This document shows positions 9,621-18,380 of a stretch of 64,000 bases of DNA, piece by piece (the stretch's first letter is position 1; the number at the start of each line of letters is the position of its first letter). The notes below the pieces were generated by a model. The model was not told the DNA's origin and did not search any database. It worked only from the letters and a program-made list of their open reading frames with translations. The DNA is from Carpediemonas membranifera (Eukaryota > Fornicata). The stretch covers positions 248,001-312,000 of the forward strand of contig JAHDYR010000064.1 in assembly GCA_019828565.1 (NCBI GenBank), read 5' to 3'. Position numbers and translations under genes: made by a program.

Positions 9621-10058
9621 ATGATCCGCTTTGTATTTGTAATATCAAAAGTAGGAAAGACGCGTCTCTCGAGGTATTATGAGGCTGTGGAAGACGCTGA
9701 GCGCACTAGGATCCGTAAGGAGCTGGAATTGATGGTTAGCACAACGCGCAAGTCTCCTTCAACTGCAATCAAGGAATGGGACCAGTACAAGCTCGTCATG
9801 AGGCGTTATGCTTCCCTGACTATCATATTCTGCCTTGACTTTAAGAGCAACGAGCTCCTCGCGCTTGAGGCCATCCATCACTTTGTGGAGACCCTCGACC
9901 GGTACTTTGGGAGTGTGTGCGAGCTTGACCTCATCTGTAATGTATCCGCCGCATACTATGTCCTGGATCAGCTCATCATCGATGGCGTAGTCCAGGAGGG
10001 CGTTACGAACAAGACCTCAGTACAACGAGTTCTGGCCATGCACAACGACGCCAAGTAG
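9621..10058 (+). CDS. Clathrin adaptor (AP) complex sigma subunit
   Basis: 145 residues from ATG 9621 (MIRFVFVISKVGKTRLSRYY). It is the small longin-fold subunit of an adaptor complex, acting in vesicle coat assembly on Golgi, endosome or plasma membrane. Landmarks are the KTRLS motif, YKLVMRRYASLTIIF, LLALEAIHHFVETLDRYFGSVCELDL and a C-terminal LDQLIIDGVVQE helix, all at standard spacing; family members are 142-160 residues. The sequence does not decide among AP-1, AP-2, AP-3 and AP-4. The frame is open upstream to 9489, but the family start is at 9621. Confidence 0.9.
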   Translation: MIRFVFVISKVGKTRLSRYYEAVEDAERTRIRKELELMVSTTRKSPSTAIKEWDQYKLVMRRYASLTIIFCLDFKSNELLALEAIHHFVETLDRYFGSVCELDLICNVSAAYYVLDQLIIDGVVQEGVTNKTSVQRVLAMHNDAK

Positions 10059-10155
10059 GAGCTATTTCGTCCATTTTTATTGTTAAACTGTTCCGTTTTT
10101 CTGCTCACTTTCAATAATCAAAACGTGCCAACTCAAACTCACAGGCAACAGTCAA

Positions 10156-10631
10156 TCACTCATAGCCCTCCAACAGCCTCCCCAGTCCTTTATGGAGGTC
10201 AACACAGGCTGTCCGAACACAACCCTCCACGTCACCCTGAAGCAGAGTCGCCTTGATCGTCACGCCCCCCGGGGCCTCAAGCACACCTCCAAGCTTCATC
10301 ACAAGCTGGCCCACATGCCCTGTCACGTGCATTTTTGCCGATTCTGCGACCAATCCGGTGAGTCCCCTTATAGCCATGAGAAGGGGCAGTGAGAAGGGGC
10401 CCCTACCTCGGAGTAGACCACGTCAAGCTCAGACCTGAGGTCCACAAAGGTCTGGTCGATGTCTGCCACAGACTTTGCCTGCCGGATTCGTGCCGGGGCC
10501 AGGTCGAGTGAGTTGATAAAAATCTCTCGAGTCACGGACCCAGGCGAACTGCTGGATCCAATGGAGAGCCACGCGGAGAGTCCCCACACCCTTGTTACGG
10601 GACGTGAGAACCGATGTGCCTGAGTCGACAT
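10156..10631 (-). CDS. Unresolved hypothetical gene, two frames
   Basis: Two overlapping minus-strand open frames have coding-like composition: 10368-10631 (contains ADIDQTFVDLRSELDVVYSE) and 10156-10377 (contains AKMHVTGHVGQLVMKLGG, ends GRLLEGYE). They could be exons of one small gene or remains of one. A GTAGGG follows the SELDVVYSE codons, but the nearest AG (40 nt) leaves the wrong phase, and no 28-nt intron fits. The region abuts the left arm of the inverted repeat at 10690, whose insertion may have damaged it. No family recognised. Confidence 0.3.
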
Positions 10632-10689
10632 GGGACATCACATGTGGGTCATGCACGCCGAGGCTAACTCCGGCAAGCTCGAGAGCTGT

Positions 10690-10887
10690 GCCCCACACCA
10701 GCCTGGGCCGGCTGTGGCGGGCGGTACGAGTCAGGTGCGATGGGGCCTGGTAGGGGCCGTGGTGGCCGTGGTCGTGGGCGCTGTGCTTGTGTGTGGGTGC
10801 TGCTCGGGCGGGGCGGTGATCGCGGCGGTGGTGGCCGTGGCGCAGATCGTCGGCGACCCGTACCGCGAGCCGCTCGCGTGGAAGTGA
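10690..10887 (+). pseudogene. 3' fragment of FG-GAP membrane-protein gene
   Basis: About 65 codons matching the C-terminus of the protein at 15586-17010, including its transmembrane helix (WGLVGAVVAVVVGAVLVCGC) and the stop codon. It lacks the whole extracellular repeat region. The open frame runs back to an ATG at 10630 through unrelated sequence. It is best explained as a passenger of the duplication that built the inverted repeat. Confidence 0.85.
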
Positions 10888-10919
10888 CTGCAGCGATAGT
10901 TTATGTATAAAAGGGGCGC

Positions 10920-11871
10920 TCAAGCGAGGGGCATGTAGGTGCGGGCGGCGCACATGCCGGTCAGGCCGACCCATAGGGAGCGCTCGATGTCGTTGATGAG
11001 GGAGGACGCGCCGATGCGGAAGTAGTTGCTGTTGAGCCACTCGACGCCGAGCTCCTCGCGGATGAGCGAGAGCCAGACGAGGGCGGTCGCGGCGTCGTTG
11101 ATGCCGCCGGCGGCTCTTGAAGCCGACCATGTGGCCGGTGAGCTCGTAGTACTCGCGGATCTGGCGCACCATGGTCATGCCGATGGGGAAGGTGGCGTTG
11201 ACCTCCTCCATGCCGGTCGACGTCTTGATGAAGTCAGCGCCGGCCATCATGGCGATCATGGAGGCCTTGGCGAGGTGGGTGAGAGTGGGCAGCTCGCCCG
11301 CGGCCATGATGACCTTGAGCGTGGCGCCGCTGCAGGCCTCGCGGAAGGCGCGGAGCTCGTCGTAGAGCTCGGCCCACTGGGCGAGGGCGACCTTGTCGCG
11401 GGAGATGACGACATCGATCTCCTCAGCGCCGTCGACGACGGCCTGGCGGATCTCGGCAAGCTTGACCTTGAGGGAGGTCTGGCCGGAGGGGAAGCCCGTG
11501 GCGACGGACGCGACGGGGATGCCGGTGCCCTTGAGCGCGCGGACAGCGTCCTTGACGCGGGCGGGGTAGACGCAGACGGCGGCGGCGGTGAGGTCAGCCT
11601 TGCCGAGCTTCTTGATCATGTCCTGGCGCACAGGCATCTTGGCCTTCTCGCAGAGGCGGAAGACGCGCATGGGGGTGTCGTTGCCCTTGAGGGTGGTGAG
11701 ATCCATGCAGCTGATGGCGCGCATGAGCCAGGCGAGCTGGTAGTCGCCAGTCACCATGCGGCGCGTGCCGAGCTCGCCGCATCTGCGCTCAGTCGCCGCC
11801 TTGTTGACTCTGATGGCGTTGATGATGCCCATATCGAGGGGCATGCCGGGATTGCGTTCTTGCTGGACCAT
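10920..11871 (-). pseudogene. Deoxyribose-phosphate aldolase, copy A, broken by 1-base insertion
   Basis: Same sequence as the intact copy at 14603-15553, but with one extra base near 11115 (plus-strand CGGCTCTTGAAG against CGGCCTTGAAG in the other arm). The frame is correct for about 250 residues, through the Schiff-base lysine (DFIKTSTG), then shifts just after HMVGFK. The AAGGIND phosphate-binding loop and the last 60 residues are lost, and the shifted frame runs on to 10429. The family needs this loop, so the product is probably inactive. A base-call error in one arm is an alternative. The near-identity to copy B implies very recent duplication or gene conversion. Confidence 0.8.
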
Positions 11872-12181
11872 TTCACTGTTTCTGTGCCTTCAGGGAACTG
11901 TAGCACCGATTCATTGCGCTCCGTAGCGGCGGGGATCAAAACGTATCGACAGCTGACGATCATGATCGCAAAATATCGGCGGCATCCGGCGTCCCCGGGG
12001 CCGTCCAGGGAGCCCCCCGCGCGGTGGCAGCCGCCCGATTCGCCCGCCTTCCGTCCCGGCGTGGTTGGCAATCGCTCGCTTGAATTACTCAAACGAAGCG
12101 GACCGCGACTGACGACAGAGATGTCTGAAAGTTACCCGAATCACTCTTACACTAAGTAGTACTCAGCTGCCCGTATGTACT

Positions 12182-12982
12182 TTAGAAATAAGCGTCAGAA
12201 GAAGTCGTACCCCTCGGCTTCCGGATCTTGTCCATGTTCTTCAGCAAGATGTCGTAGAGCACCTGGTAGTTGTTCTTCAGGTCGTTGTAGTTGATTCTGA
12301 AGTTGAGGAGCTCCTTCTCGTCCATCTCGACGAGGGCGCGGATGTAGTCCTCGACCTCGGGATGCTTGATGATCTTGGCTACAAGACGGCCGCGCTGAAC
12401 AAGGAACTTGAAGCTTCCGTCAAGAAGGCCGAGCACAGCGTCCTCAGCGCGGGACAGCTCAGCAACAGTCTCCTCCTGGATCGAGACGCCGAAGTTGTTT
12501 CCGTCCTCGATGCGGGGGATGTTGAGCTGGATCCACATCTTGGCGTGCCCGACGATCTCGAGAAGATCGTGGACCTGCGCCTTCATTTGGGCAAGGAGCT
12601 CAATGAAGCTCTCGTTGCTGCGGGACAAAATACCATTCCTCTTCGCCTTCAGCTCATCGCTAATGTCAATGGGGGCATCATCGATCTCCACGCGAGCGCG
12701 CTTGCTAGGAAGAGTGGTAGCGTCGGTCTCATCGGCGCTGAGGGACAACTTTGCCATCATCTCTGTTCTGTACTGTCCGGGATAGGACGTGTGAAGGAGA
12801 GGGTGGGTCTCAAGGAGCTCATGCAAGAGGAGAATCTTGCTGGGCATGTGAACAAAGATGCTCTTCTCAGCCTGCGACTCATAGGCTCCTGTGATCGACT
12901 TCAGCTTCTCTGCGAGCGCCTTTGCCTCCTTTGCTATGGTTTTGTCCTTAATCGAGCTAGTTGGATCAATTTCTTTCGGCAT
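12182..12982 (-). CDS. Proteasome activator PA28-gamma (REG-gamma)
   Basis: 266 residues from the first ATG (MPKEIDPTSS); the frame is open slightly upstream without an ATG. PA28 forms a heptameric cap on the 20S proteasome and opens its gate without ATP. The activation region PRIEDGNNFGVSIQEE is essentially the animal PA28-gamma sequence, preceded by KMWIQLNI and followed by a VEDYIRALVEMDEKEL helix and the C-terminal KNMDKIRKPRG. Basic RARVE residues in the middle loop may act as a nuclear localisation signal, as in the gamma type. It ends in an aromatic tail (DAYF) that could insert into the proteasome alpha pocket. It lies between the inverted-repeat arms, divergent from p31comet. Confidence 0.93.
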   Translation of the reverse strand: MPKEIDPTSSIKDKTIAKEAKALAEKLKSITGAYESQAEKSIFVHMPSKILLLHELLETHPLLHTSYPGQYRTEMMAKLSLSADETDATTLPSKRARVEIDDAPIDISDELKAKRNGILSRSNESFIELLAQMKAQVHDLLEIVGHAKMWIQLNIPRIEDGNNFGVSIQEETVAELSRAEDAVLGLLDGSFKFLVQRGRLVAKIIKHPEVEDYIRALVEMDEKELLNFRINYNDLKNNYQVLYDILLKNMDKIRKPRGTTSSDAYF

Positions 12983-13160
12983 GCGTGCTCTTCTTCGGTT
13001 TTCTGCCTTGTATGAGGCCGGGTTCAAAATCGCCGGCTAAACTGCGGGAAGATTTGAATCAATCTTGAGGCTCGGGTGACCTGAACACACTGATAGACGC
13101 GGACACGCCATCCATGTAGCTTCGTGTTCGTTTCTTTGACTCGTCTTGAAGTCTGCTGAC

Positions 13161-14315
13161 ATGAGCTCGTCGATTGAAAGAGGCACAAATCCTTTTCCAA
13201 TGAGCACCAAATCCCCATCAAATACAAACAAGCTCGAAGTAACGTCGCCAAGAGCGCGTGATGCTGAGTTGGAGCATTTCTCTCATCTTCCTACGATGCC
13301 AAGCCCATCCCCACGAAGGAGCAATCCTCGCATCGTCGTTAACAACTATGACACCATCTCACCTGTTCTCATGAAGGAACCTCTTCCTGTTGGGCCCGCA
13401 ACAGGACATATTTTGACTCACTTTCTCACGTTCCTCATGTGCCGCAAAGGCCAGCTTCCGGGCACTATCGCGCAGATGAAGAAGAGCGTCAGTCAGGCGA
13501 GTCCTGTGAAGCGTAAGAGCAAGGGTGTTCGCGACCTTCAAAAGGCACTCGCCTCCTATGAGGCGCTTTCCAATGCTGTCACTCAATTCGAAGCGTGCGG
13601 CATCAAAGAGGCCCTCGTTTACTTTGGGAAGACGATGCAGCGCCCCACTGAAGTGTATCACATCTCGATGGACATGGGCGAGCCTGCTAAGAAGTTCCCT
13701 ATTGAAGCCTATGGCCGCCGTCTTGCGCAAGCCCTGGCCTTGGCCGACACGCTCCCCAGTCGCAGCACAACTGACCCCATGTATGTCCTTGTGCTCGGCG
13801 ACACTGGGCTCGCGGCAGGTTTGGAACCCGCCGTCAGCCGTCTGACACTCGGCAAGTCGGCTACCATCCACCATATCGTTGTCGGAGACCACGCAACTAT
13901 GGCCCTCACGTCGACCCGCAACATCCGGCTGATGGAAACGGACGGGCGACGGACCATCGGCCTGAGCGTGTCTGAGGCGGCGCCTCCGAGCCCCACGAAG
14001 GCAGAGGCCGCTAATGGGGATGAACCCACCGCGGAGAAGGCCCCTGAGAAGGACGATACGGAAGAGGAAGAGAAGGACGACTCCGAATATCACTCTTCCA
14101 GCTCCTCGAGCTCTTCCAGCTCATCAAGCTCTGATGACGAGGATGAAACCAAAGGGAAGCCCAAGGAGGCCCCCGAAGAGGCCGAGAAGCCGGAGACAGA
14201 GGAGGCTGAGGCTGAAGATGCCCAGGCCCCCGCCCCCAGCGGTGTCCTCGGCTGGTTCCGGCTGCCGGGCGAGCTCCGGCCTGTCCATTCTGGGGCGGCC
14301 TTCGGCGTGTACTAA
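13161..14315 (+). CDS. p31comet (MAD2L1-binding protein)-like
   Basis: 384 residues from ATG 13161 (MSSSIERG). The core at about residues 85-265 follows human MAD2L1BP: a HILTHFLTFLMCRKGQLPG helix (human LLKHVLYQRQQLPLP), KALASYEALSNAVTQF, then ALVYFGKTMQRPTEVYHISM (human VLILLGGNALSPKEFYELDL). The family is a HORMA-fold partner that, with TRIP13/Pch2, disassembles closed Mad2 and silences the spindle checkpoint. After the core comes an acidic/Ser-rich linker with 13 Ser in a row (about 14093-14135) and a short C-terminal segment (GVLGWFRLPGEL). The N-terminal 60 residues carry several SP sites. Nuclear/kinetochore location inferred. Confidence 0.75.
   Translation: MSSSIERGTNPFPMSTKSPSNTNKLEVTSPRARDAELEHFSHLPTMPSPSPRRSNPRIVVNNYDTISPVLMKEPLPVGPATGHILTHFLTFLMCRKGQLPGTIAQMKKSVSQASPVKRKSKGVRDLQKALASYEALSNAVTQFEACGIKEALVYFGKTMQRPTEVYHISMDMGEPAKKFPIEAYGRRLAQALALADTLPSRSTTDPMYVLVLGDTGLAAGLEPAVSRLTLGKSATIHHIVVGDHATMALTSTRNIRLMETDGRRTIGLSVSEAAPPSPTKAEAANGDEPTAEKAPEKDDTEEEEKDDSEYHSSSSSSSSSSSSSDDEDETKGKPKEAPEEAEKPETEEAEAEDAQAPAPSGVLGWFRLPGELRPVHSGAAFGVY
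14088..14140 (+). repeat. Serine-codon microsatellite
   Basis: Imperfect AGCTC/TTCC-type serine-codon run inside the p31comet-like gene, encoding consecutive Ser followed by Asp/Glu. It stays in frame and is a likely phosphorylatable acidic linker. Confidence 0.7.
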
Positions 14316-14373
14316 ATTCTTGATTACTTGGACGTATGTTGGCTTTATCTCGTGGTTTTGAGCGTTCGCGGCA

Positions 14374-15783
14374 CGCTTCGTTTGAGTAATTCAAGCGAGC
14401 GATTGCCAACCACGCCGGGACGGAAGGCGGGCGAATCGGGCGGCTGCCACCGCGCGGGGGGCTCCCTGGACGGCCCCGGGGACGCCGGATGCCGCCGATA
14501 TTTTGCGATCATGATCGTCAGCTGTCGATACGTTTTGATCCCCGCCGCTACGGAGCGCAATGAATCGGTGCTACAGTTCCCTGAAGGCACAGAAACAGTG
14601 AAATGGTCCAGCAAGAACGCAATCCCGGCATGCCCCTCGATATGGGCATCATCAACGCCATCAGAGTCAACAAGGCGGCGACTGAGCGCAGATGCGGCGA
14701 GCTCGGCACGCGCCGCATGGTGACTGGCGACTACCAGCTCGCCTGGCTCATGCGCGCCATCAGCTGCATGGATCTCACCACCCTCAAGGGCAACGACACC
14801 CCCATGCGCGTCTTCCGCCTCTGCGAGAAGGCCAAGATGCCTGTGCGCCAGGACATGATCAAGAAGCTCGGCAAGGCTGACCTCACCGCCGCCGCCGTCT
14901 GCGTCTACCCCGCCCGCGTCAAGGACGCTGTCCGCGCGCTCAAGGGCACCGGCATCCCCGTCGCGTCCGTCGCCACGGGCTTCCCCTCCGGCCAGACCTC
15001 CCTCAAGGTCAAGCTTGCCGAGATCCGCCAGGCCGTCGTCGACGGCGCTGAGGAGATCGATGTCGTCATCTCCCGCGACAAGGTCGCCCTCGCCCAGTGG
15101 GCCGAGCTCTACGACGAGCTCCGCGCCTTCCGCGAGGCCTGCAGCGGCGCCACGCTCAAGGTCATCATGGCCGCGGGCGAGCTGCCCACTCTCACCCACC
15201 TCGCCAAGGCCTCCATGATCGCCATGATGGCCGGCGCTGACTTCATCAAGACGTCGACCGGCATGGAGGAGGTCAACGCCACCTTCCCCATCGGCATGAC
15301 CATGGTGCGCCAGATCCGCGAGTACTACGAGCTCACCGGCCACATGGTCGGCTTCAAGGCCGCCGGCGGCATCAACGACGCCGCGACCGCCCTCGTCTGG
15401 CTCTCGCTCATCCGCGAGGAGCTCGGCGTCGAGTGGCTCAACAGCAACTACTTCCGCATCGGCGCGTCCTCCCTCATCAACGACATCGAGCGCTCCCTAT
15501 GGGTCGGCCTGACCGGCATGTGCGCCGCCCGCACCTACATGCCCCTCGCTTGAGCGCCCCTTTTATACATAAACTATCGCTGCAGTCACTTCCACGCGAG
15601 CGGCTCGCGGTACGGGTCGCCGACGATCTGCGCCACGGCCACCACCGCCGCGATCACCGCCCCGCCCGAGCAGCACCCACACACAAGCACAGCGCCCACG
15701 ACCACGGCCACCACGGCCCCTACCAGGCCCCATCGCACCTGACTCGTACCGCCCGCCACAGCCGGCCCAGGCTGGTGTGGGGC
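14374..15783 (+). repeat. Right arm of 1.41-kb inverted repeat
   Basis: 1410 bases, reverse complement of 10690-12100. It starts in the non-coding region after p31comet, spans the intact DERA gene, and ends inside the 3' part of the FG-GAP gene. Because the FG-GAP gene is whole here, this arm is the likely source and the left arm the copy. Confidence 0.95.
14603..15553 (+). CDS. Deoxyribose-phosphate aldolase (DERA), copy B, intact
   Basis: 316 residues from an ATG. It cleaves 2-deoxyribose-5-phosphate to glyceraldehyde-3-phosphate and acetaldehyde in deoxynucleoside salvage, probably in the cytosol. The Schiff-base lysine lies in ADFIKTSTG, the proton-relay lysine in VGFKAAGGI, and the Asp in EEIDVVISR. 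Length and the N-terminal WLMRAISCMDLTTL block match the eukaryotic type (human DERA 318), not the shorter bacterial DeoC, so there is no sign of recent bacterial transfer. The promoter region is inside the repeat, so both copies should be expressed alike. It is convergent with the FG-GAP gene, with about 30 bases between the stops. Confidence 0.95.
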   Translation: MVQQERNPGMPLDMGIINAIRVNKAATERRCGELGTRRMVTGDYQLAWLMRAISCMDLTTLKGNDTPMRVFRLCEKAKMPVRQDMIKKLGKADLTAAAVCVYPARVKDAVRALKGTGIPVASVATGFPSGQTSLKVKLAEIRQAVVDGAEEIDVVISRDKVALAQWAELYDELRAFREACSGATLKVIMAAGELPTLTHLAKASMIAMMAGADFIKTSTGMEEVNATFPIGMTMVRQIREYYELTGHMVGFKAAGGINDAATALVWLSLIREELGVEWLNSNYFRIGASSLINDIERSLWVGLTGMCAARTYMPLA

Positions 15784-17010
15784 GCACTGGTCCCACGCCA
15801 AGGGCGGGTCACCCACAACGCAGTCAGCAGCCACGGTGTATACAATGCCAGCGTGTGACATGGTGGCAGGAGCACCAGTGGCTACGAGGCGGTCGGATAC
15901 TGCGACGCTGGACCCCGTCATCCCAGCCACAGAGTTGATGGGGAATACTGGGGCTTCGAAGACGAATTGAGAGGTCTCCGCGTCATACCGATAGACTAGT
16001 GCTGCACCGGTACCTACGCCGCTGGTCTTGTCGCTTGTGTCGCCCACAACTATGACGGAGCCGAGGGTGGCAATGGCACGACCGAAGCCAACATGCTCGA
16101 CAGTCGACGCAGCTTCGAGTTTTTGGACGATCGTAAGCCCATCGTCGCTATAATAATAAAGGTTGACTGCCCCAATGTCGACAAACTCCCCAGTATCACG
16201 CTCTCGCTCGGAAATGAACCCAACCGCGAGTAGACCGGCGTCACACGCAAGTGATCGCCCATAGCTATGAGTATTAGCTGTCGCTGTGATCATATTCCTA
16301 AACTGCCAAGCGGGTTGGTCATTCATGACGACTCGGCGATAAACTGACACCGAACCCTTGTATGAGCTGGGAGCTGGCGCCCCAGCGAACAGCCAGCCAT
16401 CGTGCATAGCTACTACTGTGCCCATTTGAGCCCCACCGACCTCTGGCGCCGAGGTGAGCAGCGTGCCCACCCCCCACTGGTTGTCCGCCCATTCGAACAT
16501 CTGAACACCGCCTGCTCCGCTGAATTGGCCTGGGATGCCTACTGCCACTGAGCCGTTGTGAATGTCGACGGACAGACCGAAACGCCAAGCTTCGTTATGG
16601 GTTGGAAGGAGAAATTGGAAAAAGTCGACGGAAGAGGCTGACCGGGCATATGCAGCGGCATAGCCAGTCTGCGAGTTGTTTCCAGGACATCCCACGATGA
16701 GCCAGTCTTCGTCAAGCCCGAGAGAATGCCCGAAGAAGGCGGGCATTTCGATCATCGGAAAGAGAAGGGCCTGAAGAGACCATTCGGTGCCAATACGCTC
16801 AAGAACAGTGACACTACCCACTGGTTTGTCTAGCTCTTTCGCGAATAGCGCGAAAACTGAGCCCACGGCGGCTACAGACCCTTTGAGGCGCACAGCGTGC
16901 CCAAAGTCAAGGTTCGTGTCATTTTGGTCAGCAAAGAGCGTCTGCTGATACAAATGAACAGCAGTAACAGCGTGAATAACGAGCAATATGCCCCACCAGC
17001 GATTCATCAT
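15586..17010 (-). CDS. FG-GAP repeat type I membrane protein
   Basis: 474 residues from an ATG. A signal peptide (MMNRWWGILLVIHAVTAVH) precedes about seven FG-GAP/integrin-alpha-like blades, seen as recurring FGHAVRL, FGLSVDI, MGTVVAM, YGRSLAC, FGRAIAT and GSSVAVS units each followed by a GxVxVGxP strand. A transmembrane helix lies near residues 425-450 (GLVGAVVAVVVGAVLVC), then a short tail. It is probably a cell-surface beta-propeller for adhesion or ligand binding. Calcium-binding DxDxDG loops of true integrins are not evident. The last 65 codons and stop are shared with the left repeat arm. Confidence 0.85.
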   Translation of the reverse strand: MMNRWWGILLVIHAVTAVHLYQQTLFADQNDTNLDFGHAVRLKGSVAAVGSVFALFAKELDKPVGSVTVLERIGTEWSLQALLFPMIEMPAFFGHSLGLDEDWLIVGCPGNNSQTGYAAAYARSASSVDFFQFLLPTHNEAWRFGLSVDIHNGSVAVGIPGQFSGAGGVQMFEWADNQWGVGTLLTSAPEVGGAQMGTVVAMHDGWLFAGAPAPSSYKGSVSVYRRVVMNDQPAWQFRNMITATANTHSYGRSLACDAGLLAVGFISERERDTGEFVDIGAVNLYYYSDDGLTIVQKLEAASTVEHVGFGRAIATLGSVIVVGDTSDKTSGVGTGAALVYRYDAETSQFVFEAPVFPINSVAGMTGSSVAVSDRLVATGAPATMSHAGIVYTVAADCVVGDPPLAWDQCAPHQPGPAVAGGTSQVRWGLVGAVVAVVVGAVLVCGCCSGGAVIAAVVAVAQIVGDPYREPLAWK

Positions 17011-17151
17011 TCATTCGTCTTCGTTGCAGTCATACCGACTCAAACTCGATCCAGCCGCCTGGCCCCAGGCGCCCTCACTGGCCACGCCCCACACTCTATC
17101 GCAGCAAGACAGCTCTGATTTACCGGATACTCAAACAACGCCGCTCCATCA

Positions 17152-18160
17152 TCACTGATAAAGCTTAATCAGCTCATCGCTCACTGCATTCGGGGTGAGT
17201 GCCCCAAGGTCAGTAAACAGAAGCGTAATGAGCTCGGGTGGGGTGTAGTCCCGCTGAGGCGCCACAGAAGTGGACGAATACGACCCATCCACTTCCTGAG
17301 AGATGAGACCAAGCTTGGTCAAGTCAGTCTGCCGCAAGGGATACGACTTGTTGAACTTGTAGGCCTCAACAGCAACATAAACTGGGACGTCGAAGCGGTC
17401 GGCGAGCATGGCTATCTGATACGTGCCCGTGCGGTTGATGATACCACCAGTCTCGACAACTGCTTCGGCCCCAATCATCACGGCATCAACACGGTCCATC
17501 ATAAATCCAATCGAAAGATCGGATACGACCTTGACCTTCACATATTGGCTCAGATCACTAGCATACTTGTTAAAAGCGGACTGCTCGTCGTTCTTGGCGT
17601 CGGCCGCTCCGCACTGGGTGACGAGAAGTGTAAACTCGGTGGAGTTGGGGACTGCGGCGTCGTGGAGAACTCTGTGGACCACGCGAGAGTAGCCGTGGAC
17701 AAGAACGGTCACGCCGTCAGTGATGAAAGCGGACCCGAGCTTGCTGATCTTGCGCCATGAAGTTTCAGCGGCGCTGACGAATCCGCTCGCACGATCGATG
17801 AGAGTCTGCCTGCATTCCTCGAAGTCTGGGATCTCCAGACCTGTGCGAGTGATAAAGCGGAGGAACAGGGCGCATCCAGAGCTCACGGAGGGCTCTTGGG
17901 AGTATTCTGTGAGGACCTTGCGGCCTTCCTGGATGATGGCCTGGAGCTCCATGATCGTCATCGCCTCGAAGCCTGCTGACTCTGTGGTGGCACCAACAAG
18001 CATGCTGAGGGATCGGATGGCGGCAATGGCGTATGCACAGCCAGGCGTGTCAATCGCGTTAGTGAAGACGGTGATGACTGCGTTAGGAGATGAATTGGAA
18101 CAAACCAAGATCTTCAATCTTAGCCTTAAGATCATCAGAGATCTGCATGGTGTATGGCAT
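17152..18160 (-). CDS. Translation initiation factor eIF2B, alpha subunit
   Basis: Read as complement of join(17152..18077, 18106..18160), 326 residues; a 28-nt intron follows 18 codons. eIF2B exchanges GDP for GTP on eIF2, and the alpha subunit senses phosphorylated eIF2-alpha. Diagnostic segments are SSGCALFLRFITRTG, VLVHGYSRVVHRVL, MIGAEAVVETGGIINRTGT and the C-terminal TPPELITLLFTDLGAL plus SDELIKLYQ, almost the human end (SDELIKLYL). Splicing replaces an unrelated upstream frame by MPYTMQISDDLKAKIEDL, a normal start for the subunit. A second in-frame Met lies four codons later. GCGTGAAAAAAGC lies about 28 bases upstream of the start. Confidence 0.95.
18078..18105 (-). other. Spliceosomal intron, 28 nt (eIF2B alpha)
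   Basis: On the minus strand it begins GTTTGT and ends CTCCTAACGCAG, phase 1. It carries a clear fused CTAAC branch plus 3' splice site. Confidence 0.85.
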
Positions 18161-18380
18161 GCGTTCAGCCCTTTTGCTTCGTTGCCAGCTTTTTTCACGC
18201 ATCACTGTGACGGAGGTCGCAAATCGTCACGCCGGTTCCCGCATGATGTTGGGCAGCATCACGTAATCAGCTACTAGCGTCCATTTTATTAGATGTGCAG
18301 AATATGCTCCGCTCGGCCTTTTCCTGGACCCGGATGGAGGAAGAACAAATACCGTTCATTAGAGATGCTGAATCATCCGT

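Larger units (their letters stand above)
10690..12100 (-). repeat. Left arm of 1.41-kb inverted repeat
   Basis: 1411 bases that match 14374-15783 in reverse complement. Overlapping frames compared along the arms are the same, and the one difference found is an extra T at about 11115. Outside the arms the sequences diverge at once, apart from a TCGCGG match next to the inner ends. It holds a whole DERA gene with its upstream region and a 198-base 3' fragment of the FG-GAP gene. Confidence 0.95.

Noticed and set aside
10366-10406. 40-nt GT-AG segment joining the two frames of the 10.2-kb hypothetical gene
   Set aside because: The phases do not match, the length is unlike the other introns and it lacks the ACRCAG end.
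11026-12159. Plus-strand 377-codon frame, mirrored at 14345-15343 on the minus strand
   Set aside because: Antisense to the two DERA copies; its Asp/Gly/His-rich protein (VDLLHAGRRLDEVSAGHHG) has no family and arises from the biased codon use of DERA.
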